A stretch of DNA of 64,000 nucleotides from Nautilus pompilius (GCA_018389105.1 JACATO010000091.1:186001-250000), one strand, 5' to 3'. Numbered from the stretch's first letter, positions 13,308 to 26,274 are shown. A program made the numbers and translations. The notes: generated by a model not told the origin, from the letters alone.

Positions 13308-15228
13308 TAATAATAATAATAATTTGGGCTTATGGGTGCTGAAGCAGATTCCTCTCTTTCTTCTGATAATGGTTTGGAGTAACTGATTGATTGGAAGTTG
13401 GTGACTCTGGCCACTTCGGTCCCTACAAACTTGCTTCGATTATTAAATTAGTCAGGCAACATGAATTTCCCTTTTAATTTTTTAGATACTTGTAAGAAAC
13501 TCTAAATGTTTCACTACTTGGTATATAGGCTCCTTTACAACCTACTGAACCCCACCCCACCCCACAAGGCCCAGTACACCCTGCTGAAGTTGTTGGCGGT
13601 GCTGGGCCCCCTTGTGGTTAAAGGATCATGGTCTCTTAGTGGATGGTTCATGGCACTGCAACCAATGAAGGAAGATACAGCACATCTCGATACTGGCACT
13701 GCTCCTTCTTGATCATTCTACTGCAGCGAAAACCCACCCTGCTGCGGATAAACTTTCTTCCCCACTATTCTACACTTTAGCTATTTTTTTTTTAAAGCAA
13801 ATTCTGAGTCTCTTTTCTAACATCATAGTGCTACATTCACAAAGTTGTTGATGATTCTGATTAAGATGGCGAATTAAACTTCGTTACAGAGCAGAAACAG
13901 TTGTTTTAACTGAAGTGAAGTCTCCGATAGTGCCAAGACCTGAGAGGCGGCATTCATGGGAAGGTATAAATAAGCAGAGAGATCAGCTTGTTCCTATTAT
14001 TGCTTTTATTTTCATGTTAAAGTCTGTCAACAAATGTATTTAGGTTAATCCATTACTTTTAAAAAAATACATATATTACCCCCTATGTTATTAGCTTCAA
14101 GAGAACTTAAGTAAATTTAATTTGAAGATATGTTCAGTACTTTTCAGATATGCTTGGGCCGACATCATAGTTCTGTTAAAACCACAAACAACTTTGCATG
14201 CCATAGTTGTGCATATTTTTGCTTTCATTATCCATAAGTATTCAGACATTACAATATTTTCTCCTCTCACTCGTAAAGAGTTCAGAGACACGAGAAAGGT
14301 TGTGCCCTGATTATAGATACGATATGTATATGAATATAATAATTACAGCAATGAAAATGAATCATAGTAGTGTACATCAACCTTAGACTTTCCCCGTGTA
14401 TGACATCACATTTGCTTTATTGTACCTACAATCACAAGAAGAGATTACTTGCTCAACATCATATCACCATGGACACCTGCCATCAAGTCAGATGTGCTCT
14501 AATTGGCAGGGGTCTACAATTAAGATAAGATGCCATTTTAGAAGGCAACTAGCCATCTATGTGCATGTCTAGAATTATTTTTAATAATGTTGCAATCTGG
14601 GTGCTTGCCAAGGCATTCCAATTCACATGTCATGCAGATGGAAAAATAAATAATCTTTTTTTTTTAAATTTTTTCAGAATGTAAATATTAATGTCTAAGA
14701 GCTATCGGTGAAATTAACTTGAAAACTATAATAAGTTTACATCAGAAAATAGACTGAAATTTTAAGTTTCTTTAATGAGTATTTATTTTAAATATACATT
14801 GAAAATTTTATATGATAATCCTGTAATAGGTAAGTTATATTCTATGTTCATTGTGGCACTATTTGATCTGCTGATGTTGTCTATTATTTTATTGTAATAT
14901 CTGATAATATGTCTGATAACAAAGCTGGTATACTTCTGCAGCATTATATACAAAATTGTGTAGAAACAATTAGTTTAGCTTTAATAAAAATTATCTGATA
15001 TTGTATTTCCACATAGTAGACTATGCTAAGGAAAACATATCTAGGACATGCAGTATGGCTTTGAATTAAAGATGTATCATCTGAGATTCAAGAGTCAGTC
15101 TGAGTACCAAAAATGTATGGGTGTATATCACTTATCTCATATCATCAGAGACATGAATTCTAAGTTTTATGTTCTCATAAACAAATGTCTGAAATCTGAA
15201 GAATATTCAGCAAGAGTTTAGCACAAAT
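12964..15228. other. PPWD1 upstream / intergenic region
   Basis: Sequence upstream of the PPWD1 start, running to the TGF-beta exon. It holds an (AAT)n microsatellite at about 13,259-13,323. No plus-strand partner gene of the kind sharing a promoter with PPWD1 in vertebrates (CENPK) could be recognised. The rest is AT-rich and featureless to my reading. Confidence 0.5.
13259..13323. repeat. (AAT)n microsatellite
   Basis: About twenty AAT triplets, with one interruption near 13,308, directly after a CAA-rich stretch. Confidence 0.95.
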
Positions 15229-15904
15229 CTACATGCATGCACAACTATCCACAACCATGCAATCCGCTTGCTGATAAACAGTTTCATTTTGATGATTTCA
15301 ATACAACATATTTATGGAATTTTCATTTAAAGGCACACAACATGGCTTTGGAATGCCTGGAAATTGATGCACAAGTAGCACATTCAAAAAGTACTTGCTT
15401 CGCACATAAGCATGGTTTGTGGAAGGGAATGATTCTAGCAGCTGTGGGCAAGGTCCGGAGCAGAAGTTTGCCACATAACTTTGAGGCTCATAGATCCAGT
15501 CATCATACCCAAGCTCCAAGAACCTAACAACCCAACTATGTTTCTGGCAATGAGTAGATGTGGAATGTGTGGGCTGGGCAGTTATAGCTGCTTCACTAGC
15601 TACCCTTGAAGACTGCGTGAACTGCTGTCTGTGCTGCGCCTGTGGTGACCTCTCAGAGCTATTTGCGTAGACATTTTCATAAACTAGATGAAGTGGATTG
15701 GAGATTGGGCTGCATGTGTGGTAGATGCAGCTCAGACCTTCCTGTGAACAGTTGGTAATGTTTATGCTGATGGTGAATTCAAGAAGAATGTGACACTGGA
15801 CGAAAGCATCTGTGATGGGTTTTGTCAGAGTGATGACATCATAAGGATGATATCCTTCACCTGGAACTGACTGGTGGATTTCCGAAACACATTGGAGTAA
15901 AAGT
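15229..15904 (-). pseudogene. TGF-beta-superfamily ligand exon with in-frame TGA
   Basis: Read on the minus strand, this 676-nt stretch encodes the end of a prodomain and a complete cystine-knot domain. Visible landmarks in order are HCQKHSWVVRFLELGYDDWI (first knot cysteine and the LGYDDW motif), NFCSGPC, STNHA, PGIPKPCCVP, NSINMLY, and the C-terminus MVVDSCACM followed by TAG. The first-to-second cysteine spacing is 28 residues, as in BMPs. A TGA at 15,298-15,300 sits between MLY and NHQNE, where relatives have F or Y. The 26-position tail aligns without gaps to myostatin-type ends. No RxxR furin site is seen before the knot. A plausible acceptor (AACTAG) lies at the upstream edge. Either one nonsense change has killed it, the TGA is recoded or edited, or the assembly is wrong here. 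Confidence 0.8.
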
Positions 15905-17308
15905 CTAGTTATTACAAGGAGATAGGAAGCAACAAGACTAATTCAGGGCCATAGGAGAAAGGAAAGAAATATCTGTCAATTAGAGTTTTTAACTGGTTTA
16001 AATTATTACTATTAACAATGACCCACCACCTGCCCCACGATTATTTATTTCTTTCAGTTAAAATTTTTCTGTCAGTTTGATTTTAACACTGTTCAATCTT
16101 TGGTTTAACGTTTCACTTTAAATCAGCACAGTAAGACCTAATCATTAACCAATGATCATGTACACCGTATCTTCATAAATATTAGGTTTATACCATAATA
16201 ACCAGTAACCATTAAGATTACAGACAATCGATAAATGCCATGGAATAAACATTAAGATAGTTTCCATACACAAGTATATAGAATGGTCTTCATGCAGAAG
16301 TGAGTTTACATGCCATAGGGTCTCCATATGCTTCAGATAGATCTGGGAGGCTTGCATAAGCCCAGCCAACTTCCTATCTTGTCACCGTTAATTGAAATAA
16401 ACTACACAAGTATAATTTATACAGAAGTTACCAAAGTCCTTGTGACAGCCACAATGGTCTTTGCTCAGTTGAGACGACCACTGTTTGTTAACAACAGCTT
16501 GTTTGTATATACGGCCCATACTGATGTCCTCTTTCAGCTGTTGTCAATGGCAACAATGTTTGCATGAATTTCTGCTTGATTTTTCTCTTCAAATGGGTCA
16601 TGAATTAAGTTAGCATAATTTTGATACAAAGACTCCATTTACACCTGACACCCCCTTTTAAAAATGGCTGTAGGTTTAATACTTAAAGGGACACTGTACT
16701 CTATTAAAAAACAGGTTTATTTTACTTCATAACTAAAAATAATTTATGTCGAAGGCAGACTTTTCTGCCTTGTACAGGTGGCACCATAGCTCTCCTGTCA
16801 AAAAGACCACGGAAAACTGTCTTGTGCTATAGTGTTCACTTATAGATTAAGATAGTTTGCTCAAATGCAAAATAGGGAAATAATCCACTTCTTTTTAAGC
16901 ATAAATTACATAAGTGCAATTTTCATTTTGGTTAACTTATTCCCTAGCATGAATCCCCTTATGAGTAATGAAGATGGTACTTTAAATATTGTACAACGTA
17001 TTCTTAAAAATTTATTGAATTTATGTTGTCCTGATGCTAAAAGTAGCTAATTAATTTCTGATAATATTTACTGTTGCTATATTTGAATTATCTTATATTG
17101 TAAATAGGTCTTGTTAACCAAAAAATAATAATAAAAACTGATATAATGGAATTTTAAAATTGTTTAAGTACACAATACAAGATTATTGTTTCACAGGTTA
17201 TTTCCTTCTTATCAGATGCTATTTACCAGGCATTAAGCATTGACTTCTTTGTCACTTGCTTCATAAATAAATTTCAAATAACACACACATTAAAGTCACA
17301 CAAACATC
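15905..17308. other. Upstream of the TGF-beta exon, no gene seen
   Basis: AT-rich sequence in which further prodomain exons of the ligand would be expected on the minus strand. I could not identify any; the prodomain is poorly conserved in this family, so absence is not strong evidence. Confidence 0.45.
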
Positions 17309-18700
17309 AGTAGCGTGTATGGCCACCCCTGGTCTCCACTACATTGTTGTATCTGCATTTCATACTGTTTATCAGACATCTGACGCAGTCTCGTGGCAGT
17401 GCATTCCACTTTTCTGTCAAGGCCTGATGTAGTTCCGGAATGGTCCCTTGAGCATGTGGTCACTGCATTAGGTACCTAGGACACTCATCCCAGACTTGAT
17501 CTGTTGGTTTTAGCTTAGGGCAATGAGCAAGCCACAGAAAACATCAGATAATGTAGGACTGTCCCTGCGTGGTGGGTTCTTGCACTATCAACCCACAATG
17601 TTGAACCTATTACTGTAAGTTCATACAACTGGCACAACAACAGGTCTAATGGCTGTAGCTCTGGTCGTTAGCAGTTCATCAGAAAGAGTCAGGTCACTTT
17701 TGTGGTCATCCGTTACAGCATCCCAAACTAGAATACTGCTGCCCTAGAGCAGTTCGTCTCCTACCTGGTATAGCCATCGTTACATTGGTTTGGATGTTGC
17801 TGATGATTGTAGATGACCATCAGTAAGGTGAAGGGTGAATTTACTCATCAGAGAAGCAAATGCAGCTCCAGTCTGCAAATTACAGTGCAAAGGTGTTCTA
17901 CTATACTCTACTGCAGTCTCATCCCATCATCATCGTGAATAGGCTACCTCTGCTGAAAATTACCGGATTATTTTTAATAATCTGGACAGAGATATGAATC
18001 CAGTGATCCTTCTGCAACTGGCTCTGAAGAAGACAAGCTATGAAAGTGCAGTTAAGTTGAGTCCAATGGGTGATACCACTGTGGTGCCTCCTACCAGGTC
18101 TTTTGTGAACTGAACTGGTCTCTCTGCAGCTCTGCTATAGTTGGCTGATAACGCTCATTGTTACATCAAGTTCAGCAGCCACACCTGCCTACAGCCTAGG
18201 TATCTATTGCTTGCCTCCAAACACTGCTCACGTGTAAGTCATTGTTGAATCAAAGCTGACTTTTATGGGTACAACCACACAGAAACGAGGAGTCAAAATC
18301 CCAACACTCAAAATGGCAGAACTGCCTCCTGACTCCAGCTTCGGATTGACAAACCGACGAAGGACCAAGCAGAAGTTTCTGTAATGGCCTCAGCATCTTA
18401 CCCAAAAATATAAACCATGAAGCAGTAAATGGAAAAATGTCCACTACTGAGGGAACAGTGGAGTCCAAATAAGCAAAGTTTACATCATACCTATCTTTTG
18501 TGTATTAATTTACCTGTATAATTAATTTAGAGACCAGCAGATGGCTGAGTGACTGAGTGTGGTCCTCACTGGAAACTGTCTTGCTTTGGAGAACCTCCCA
18601 TAGCTTGGGTTTCTCTTGGGTGCTGCAGTTTCTTCCAGCCGATAAAGAGAAAGGTTCCTGTAAGGACTTTTAATCAAGCAAGTTCCTCTCTCAGCTACTG
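17309..18700 (-). mobile_element. Decayed Tc1-like element, copy A
   Basis: The minus strand reads as a broken Tc1/mariner transposase. Near 18,100-18,200 a helix-turn-helix remnant (GVAAELDVTMSVISQL) precedes KRPGRRHHSGI. At the end (17,309-17,520) PTDQVWDECPRYLMQ, a stop, then PELHQALTEKWNALP and VVETRGGHTRY match the family's C-terminus (qvWDe…aLqeeWn.iP…rGGhTRY). Several stops interrupt it. About 1.4 kb is nearly identical to 36,827-38,231. Clear terminal inverted repeats were not found. Confidence 0.8.
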
Positions 18701-21700
18701 CAAAGAGTGTGGATAAATCAGGAGGGGAAGCTGAGACGACCAGAAGAAAACAATTAATTTGGAAGAAAGCAGAAGAATCCAGAACCCTACAGAATTATGT
18801 TGAAATATTGTTGTGGTCCTTTGTTATGCAGCTATCCATCTTAGATGTTTTTATGAGTTATTTCCTTTACATAAATATGTTTTAAGAAACAGCATTCATA
18901 GATAAATTATTTCATTTATTGCACAAAATTTGTTCATTTAATCTTGCAGAGCAATGGATGTATCCTATTGGAAGATTTTTAATGGTACAGATTGATTTCT
19001 TTTGCTCTTTCCAGTTTTATATATTTTCTGAACACTTTACTGGAGAGAAAGGCTTTTGTTAGTCCAGCTGAGATGTTTGTTATGCAAATCTCACACAGAT
19101 ATTTTTGGTCTGTCGCTCTGCGCGCCTACTAGAGTCAGTTACTGCCCATATATGGAAGTGAGAAAGGGGCAAAATGGTTTGATGTTTTTGCACCTTCATG
19201 GGTGAAGAGCTCTCCACAAAGTTACCTTTAATGCAGGCAGAATTTGGTTCTGCTACAACTGACGAAATGGAGAACTGTCTCTGTTTATAATTTATGTTGT
19301 AATTGAGGATAACTGAGTGGATCAGTTGAGAAGAGGATCACAGAACTGTGAACTTTTAGGTTCTATAGAAAAATTGTTTCAAATGTCAAATAACAATAGA
19401 AATAATGGAATTTGTTTCAAATATTGAATGGAATGTTAACAAAGGACTATTGTTTCTTTGTGATAGAAACCCAACAACAATAATTTATGCACAAAGAACA
19501 GCCACGTTCACCTCATTCTAGAGAGGATGCCCCACGAGACACAAATTCACCTGTAACTACACAACACGGCCGCTTGATTATTGGACTAAGAGATTTTACC
19601 TGCCACAATTGTACCATTGATGTTTCTTTAGATATTAATTTTATAAATATATATACAAAAGTCTCATGAAAATACCACCATTTAGTGTTGACTTCCATTC
19701 TGTCAGTTATAGTTTTTCTCTAGTTGTCATTTTTTTCCCAAAATAAGTTTAGAACATTCAGCAGGTTCTCAGTCAATTTGGAGGATCAGCAGTGCATTGT
19801 GGGACAGTGGGCCTTCCATCGATGTATGATTCTCTATAATACTAGATAGGAAAATCTCTTGAAAATAATGCAGAAATTTGTTGACTCTTAATAACACAAA
19901 CAGATTAAAGTGTATGACCAATACAGGGCTTCAGTGAGATTTGTAATTCATAGTCTTCGATTTGAAGAAGAATCAGGCTGGAGACCAAGTCTCTGGAGCT
20001 GTAACTATGAGTGAATACCTACCGCATACAGAATTCTCCAGGAACACAGCAAACCATGTACAGTCCTGCGTATTCAGTGCTCTACTGTTACCATTATTCG
20101 TACAGTTTACTCTGTGGCTGTTCTGCTTATTATTACCTTGGAAACTTTACTGACTTTGAAGTGTTGCCATGTAGTTGTGTCCCTCAGGGACTGGATATCA
20201 GTTCTTGTAAACTTCCACCCACCTTTGAGGAAGATAGTTATTCCAGTTTAAATGTACAAATTGTAATATTTATTTCTACATCTGGATTATGAAATAATTT
20301 TATTAAAAATTATTTTCAGATCGATATTTCTTGTTTTAAACTGCAAATTGTTCTCAGTGCCAGCTTCATTTTTGCCTTTTATTAATAAAAATGTGTGAGA
20401 TTGTACTGTTGTATTGTACGTCTGCATAACGATCACCTGCAGTGCGAGAGAGGAACAGGTCTGCTCTTTTGATCCAGGTGAGGGCTCTGGTTATAAATAA
20501 AATTGAACTGAGAATGAATATATATGAGCGCTACTTTTCAGGGAGACTGAGTTTTGTTGAACTGGTATTCAGCTTTGATAAAGTGAATGGAAGAAATTGA
20601 TGGAACTAGATTCCAGAGAAACCTTATTACGGGAAAGTTATGGTTATCTAAATAGTTTACTTCATTTTAATTATATAGCAAATTCAAACTATTATTATAC
20701 CTCACGCAAGTTGTGAACATCAATTCAGTTACTTGATCTCATCTTTTAACATTGTCATTTTCTTTTGTTTTCTTTTCTTACAGCTCAGTTATTAATTTAC
20801 TCTGTTTATTTGGTTTCTGGTCCTGGTAAAGTTTCCTTCAGTGACATCTGTCCTGCAGACTCCAAGCATTTCCTGCCATTGATTGGGCCACTTATATCAA
20901 TTGGATTTCTTCTTTGTCATAGACATAATAAAAACAACAACAACAGCAGTAAGGTAAACACAGGTGCGTTTATTGGTGAGAACAGATTATAGACAGGTGA
21001 TCAGTAAAACAGCCAGGTATATCAGCCGGTGCAGGAGACTGAGGTGGGAGTAAGCAGCAGAACACAGGGACGGAGTTCTCCTCTTGTCTACAGTGAGGGC
21101 ACTGAATATAAAACTAAGAGGAGTCTTTTAGAGTTGACAGTCACAGTCAGGTAAACAGAGACAGCAGCCGGTTGATGATTTAGTGGAAAGGTTTCTGTTG
21201 CTCTTATAAAAAATTCCGATAAATTAATTATTCAGTTTTACTCTTATTTATGAAGTAAATTATGGTGGGTAACATGTGACAGTGTTGATAACGAGGTGAG
21301 CGCCACCTGGAGAGTCAGTTTACCTCCCCCTTTACATCAACAGACTGACTTTTACAAACGTATTATTTGAATCGTTCATGATAAATTAATTGTTACAGTT
21401 CAGGTGAGAAAGGTGTGAAAACTGGATCTGTGAGTATTAATTTAGGGGGACATCACGTGGCTTGGAGAGTAATGGCGGCGTGTCGTCTGCTTTCTGTGAC
21501 TGAGAGGAAGAGAAGGAAAGATAAACAGAAGAAAATCGTCTGAGGGAGATAATGGGAGGGACAGCAGCAGGGGAAAGGAGCTGAGTGGTCCATACTAAGG
21601 GGAGATTTCACACACAACCATCCAGCTATGAGGACAGAGTGTTTATAAGAAGATGGTGACTCCCTCATCTGATCACATCTACTGTGTGTGATGCAATCTG

Positions 21701-21789
21701 GATATTCAGCATCACTCTAAAGCGAGTGAGACATCTCTTATGTAAACCCATCCCTGGGCTGTGTAACTACCATTCAGGACTTTGACAAG

Positions 21790-21975
21790 GACGTCTTTAC
21801 TAAAGTTCATTTTTTTTATATGTGGGAGGAAACACAAACCAACTGGTGAAAAAGTATGAAAAGAAACCAAGCCTTGGAGGTGATCCGAGGAAGCCAAGAT
21901 CAGAACCAGGCCCCTTTTGATAGTAGTTCAGACCCCTGTACCTGCATGCAGCCCAATATCTCACACTACCTGAAC
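21790..21975 (-). repeat. SINE-like element, copy 1
   Basis: Reverse-complement sequence contains GGTTCTGATCTT (degenerate pol III B box), then GGTTTCTTTTC…CACCAGTTGG…CCTCCCACATATAAAAAA. The block CACCAG(T/C)TGG(C/T)…CCCACAT(A/C)TAAAA is shared with copies near 58,640 and 59,700. Boundaries are approximate. Confidence 0.5.
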
Positions 21976-24282
21976 AGTAGGAATAGAACCAACCAATGAA
22001 TCTAACAGTTCATAAATCATTTTATGTTTCCTTCACCAGGATGTAGTCCTGAGGGGACCGTTTCTTGAGTCTCTCGATGTTAACTATTTGTGGATTTTAC
22101 AAAGTGGTTTTCCGGTCGGAACCCCACAGAGTTTTTGGTTACTACCACTAATAATTTTTCTTTGTTGCGTCGGAAAAGGTGAACAGCCCGAAAGTTTAGA
22201 TATTTTAGGGGACCGAGTTCTATACAGACCTGCACAAACAAATGGGTTGGGGTTTTTTTGGCTGGTCTTAAAACCAGCTAAATAGAAACCGGCAGCTGGT
22301 TGGCTCCCTGTGATGGAGAATGGTTTTATTTGGTGTATTGGTCAACTGCATGGAGATCTGTATCCATCATTCCGTCAGCTGATCCGATGATGTCCACTGC
22401 AAGCTCCATTAGCACCGGCTGAACAGTCATATTGTTGATGGAGTGATTTTATAAGAGATTGTAATGCATTCAGTGCAACAACCACTTTAACTATTCCTCT
22501 GTACACCAGGTCCCACTTGGTGACATTTTCCAGATCATCTAGAAATGAGGGACCTTTTTTCTTTCATAAACCAAAATTATTGCATTAAAAAACTTGATGT
22601 TGGGCCCCTCACAGGAACTTGCAGAAGGATGAGAATTGCTATAATCCATTCAACTCCATATTTTCCAGGTGCTCCTGTTTTCCTCTTACATTTGAAAATG
22701 AAGAATTCTGATAAGGGGTTTTTGAGTACCTATGGAATATGGGCAGTAAGTTGTCTGGTTTTTGCAGATGTTCCTTGAGTCCAGTTCATGCTCTCTGATG
22801 TTTTGGTTGCTATGTGGCTAGCAGCAGCTGCTTCTCCAAGGTGTTTGCATGTAACCTGTAAATGGCCATCTTGGGTTATAAGGGGGCAAGCATTTTTATA
22901 TTAGATCCTTAGTTCTTTTGCTTTATTATTTTTTAAAGTTTTTCACTAAAATCTTTAAATATTTCTGATTTTTTCACTCTTGACCATCGAAGAACATACA
23001 TTTGGCGTAGCTAAGCAGGTAACTTGTAACCTCGTCTTTACACAATACAGATAATCAAGAGGATGGAATGAAATTTCACTACTGCTTCATGCTAATTTAA
23101 CTGTTTAAAGTTGTAAATCCAAGCGATTATATGTCCCTTTAATTTGCCATGATATGGCTGGCGACTTTGGCAGTTGATAATAGATATTAGCTTATTGGAG
23201 AATTCGCGCTATCTAGAAAATTAAGAACCCCGACGTCTTTGCCTGCTTGGTTTTGAGTCTGGAGGGTGCAACACTTTTCTATCAGGTTGTGGAGTTTTGT
23301 GGAAAATATGGTAAAGATAATGTAATCTATTGAAGATAAGTCTATCTACACCCATTACTCACAAGAGCCAGGTTTGGCCTAAAGCAAAGGTTCCAATCCA
23401 TTCATGAGAAGAAACATTTTTTTTTAATTTACAAATGAACCTGATGAACTTAAAGATGAGGATGCCAGTTCCTTCGCCTTCCTCCTCACTAACTGCACTG
23501 TTAATGTGGCCGGACATCTTACAAGATCAAAATGAGATGTCACATCGACTTCCTTGTTGGTGATTTCATGTCATGTGATCCTTTATTCTCTCTGTCACAG
23601 CTACAGCTGCTGACTGATGACAATGACAGTGGTGTGACAGAGTATAATGGTCCAATGTTTCCCATGAACGGAAGCGCTGAAGTGGTTGAGTTTGCTTCAG
23701 CTGGAAGAAAAAGGGAGACAATCAGACTAAACTGCAGAATATACTGTTTGTATTCAGAATTGCAGGGACTTAGCCCTGTGTGTACCAGGTCAGCTCTTCC
23801 CTTATAACAAACACCTGGTGTGTATGTGGCTACATATCTGGCCAACCCACTGGTAATAGAGACCATAGGGTTGGCATGATACAGATTTGTCGTTACAAAG
23901 GGTTATATTTAAGAGGAAGGTACTGTGTCTGAACCTCTATGGCCCCACCTGTGCTGAGTGATACAGATCTGAAGGATAGTAAGATGCAAATGCATCCCAA
24001 GTGGTATACAAAGGGTTAATAGAACCTTGTTATCTGCGCATTTCATCTTATAAAACTAATATTTATGAATTGATTTTAATATGGAAAGTACTAATCAGTG
24101 CATATAATTAACAAATTCATATTGAATGTAAGTGGAAAATTATGTAAATTTTTAGAAAACTGTATTTAGCTGGGGAAAAAATTAAAACAAAATTTTTACC
24201 AATACAGTGATTGTTGTCAACTTTACAAAAACTTAGAAATAATAGAACTGTAGTTCTTAAGTGAAATCAGTGATATATACAT

Positions 24283-24415
24283 GTGTTTGTGTGTGAGTGA
24301 GCGTGTATCTGTTTGTTTCTGTGTGTGTGTCTGTGTGTGAGTGAGTGTGTATCTGTTTGTTTCTGTGTATGTGTGTGTGTGTGTGTGTGTGAGTGAGCGT
24401 GTATCTGTTGTTTCT

Positions 24416-24462
<47 letters not shown>

Positions 24463-24502
24463 TGAGCGTGTATCTGTTTGTTTCTGTGTATGTGTGTGTG
24501 TG
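24283..24502. repeat. Compound GT-rich microsatellite
   Basis: Interrupted (GT)n in which a longer motif (GAGTGAGCGTGTATCTGTT followed by GTTTCTGTGTATG) recurs four times between GT runs, so it is also a tandem repeat of roughly 55-75 bp. The open frames here (TH or VC repeats) are low-complexity artefacts. Confidence 0.9.
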
Positions 24503-25402
24503 CCAAAAAACCTTGAGAATTATTTTGCTCATTTAAATTTGTTTTTTTGCTGGTAATAAAAAGGATTTTCTATTCTAGTCCTTAACTGAGAAAACTCGTG
24601 TCTAAAGGTCAGATTATCCTCCTTGCAATGGAATTGAACTCAGTTGTAGATACAGTGGATAATTTTTCCAATTAATTCAGATCTACAGTTCCCACTTTTA
24701 AGAGAATAAACTATACATGGTTTCTCAGGGCCAGGAAGACCTCAAGATTTTGGACGGACTTTGTATGCACTCCCCTGTTTGTTTGCTTTCAAAAGCTAAA
24801 ATGAAACTAGCAAAATTCTTCATCTTCTAACTTCTGTCTTTTCCTCGCTGTCCAGGTCAGTGCCTTATGTTCAGCCCGTTATTTTTCCTAAATTATACCT
24901 CGCCGACAACCGTTGGTCTCTTATTGTTTTTGTTTATGTTTGTTTAAACATTCTCACATTAAGAGAAAAACTGCATGAGCAGCTATCGCACGTGCACACG
25001 CACGCACCACTACAAGAGACTGACGACCATCCATCGCTATGCGCAACTACGGTACACACCTTCATTTCGACGGTGAGGAAATACAAGAGTGTCCCACCCA
25101 TCCATGCTGTTCACCACAGTAAGCGCGCACAACTGCAATTTATACTGGTGCACTAAACTGTGACTTTAAATGTAAATCAATAGTCTGAACAGAAGGAACA
25201 ACCGATATTTACAAAGACCAAAAGTAAGAGCAGAAATAATTGCAGCGATGTAGTTTTACTATAGCGATTTCTTTATTGTCAGCAGGTAAGACGCAGTCTG
25301 TGGCCTCCTGTTATCGTGTTACTGCGCCGCAATTTTGCTTTCTACATTCCATCAAAAAGTCTGAATTACTGTCTCATAGAGGAGAGCTCTCGATGAACTT
25401 AC

Positions 25403-25529
25403 CGAGGTCTTTGGAGCCTCGCTCTGAAGCCCTGCCATCAGCAAAGTTTATCCCATCAGACCCAAGTTGCTGTTTCATTTTGCAGATTTTCCTTTCTAAC
25501 TTGTCAATCTGTTTCTGTTTCCTCAGCCA
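25403..25529 (-). CDS. Repeat/coiled-coil gene, exon 7 (last located)
   Basis: It encodes WLRKQKQIDKLERKICKMKQ, then QLGSDGINFADGRASERGSKDL. The first half keeps the charged heptad-like pattern of the preceding exons; the second half is serine/glycine-rich. Acceptor TTTCTCAG is followed by the phase-0 TGG expected from exon 6. A strong donor (CTCG|GTAAGT) implies another exon downstream that I did not find. Without splicing, the frame would stop nine codons later at 25,374-25,376. Confidence 0.7.
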
Positions 25530-26238
25530 CTGAGAAAGGAAAATTGAATCGTTTTTAAATCATCTATTCCGAAAAGTACTGGCCCTTTTGTTTTGCTGAT
25601 GATGATCCTGCTTTGTCTTTTCTGTGCAATCTGAAGCAAACTTCTCCTAGCCAATATCAGAGCAACATTTCCACGATGGCCTGCTACAGAAGCCAACACA
25701 CCGGAATGGGCATCGTCAGTCATACTTACAGACTGGGGGTGCGAGACCAGCTCAAGCCACTCGGATGCCTTGAAAACAGAAATGTCCGCTACAGCAGATC
25801 CTCTGAAATACAGCGATGCTTCGCACTAAAATGGTACAGGGTTAAAGCCTAAAACGATGGTGATGGAGAAAGGTCACAGGAGCACGGTTTGGTTAGTTTC
25901 TATTAGATGTCTAGATGTGTGAACTAACTTTATTTTCTGTACGTCCTCCTAACGTTTTGTCGGTTTGTGTTTGGGCAATAATTTTCCAATCAGGACTCTG
26001 TATCGGTGCATGCACACAGGGGCACGCCGCCCTTGGCCTTTCTAACTGCTGTGCTATCGATACGTGAGACACCCGAGGTAAAACCAGGTTTCACACTGAT
26101 TCCGTTGTTTGCATTCCCTGGTTGGTTCATAAACTGACAATTCAGGTGATGTTAAGAAGTCGGCAACTAGGAAAGTGGAGTCACTTGCTAGAAACTTTAT
26201 TTCTTAGCTATGACAGCAAATCAGCCTCAGGACAGGAT

Positions 26239-26241
<3 letters not shown>

Positions 26242-26271
<30 letters not shown>
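26242..26271. repeat. (GT)n microsatellite
   Basis: About fifteen uninterrupted GT dinucleotides, in non-coding sequence just upstream (minus-strand sense) of exon 7 of the repeat/coiled-coil gene. Confidence 0.93.

Positions 26272-26274
<3 letters not shown>

Larger units (their letters stand above)
18701..25402. other. Gene-poor interval with a SINE-like copy and (GT)n
   Basis: Non-coding between the Tc1 relic and the last located exon of the coiled-coil gene. If that gene has further 3' exons they should be here on the minus strand. I could not recognise one starting with the required two-base phase. A SINE-like copy (about 21,790-21,975) and a GT-rich block (about 24,283-24,502) are the only features I can support. 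Confidence 0.4.

Noticed and set aside
18250-18468. 72-codon frame MDSTVPSVVDIF… (and its twin at 37,786-38,004)
   Set aside because: Both lie inside the duplicated Tc1-like relic, upstream of the transposase, and have no recognisable domain.
23600-23780. Plus-strand exon candidate (LQLLTDDNDSGVTEYNGPMF…) after TCTCTCTGTCACAG
   Set aside because: The acceptor and composition look reasonable, but there is no convincing donor, no partner exon and no recognised homology.
24257-24556. Open frames on both strands over the GT-rich block
   Set aside because: Low-complexity TH/VC peptides from dinucleotide repeats.
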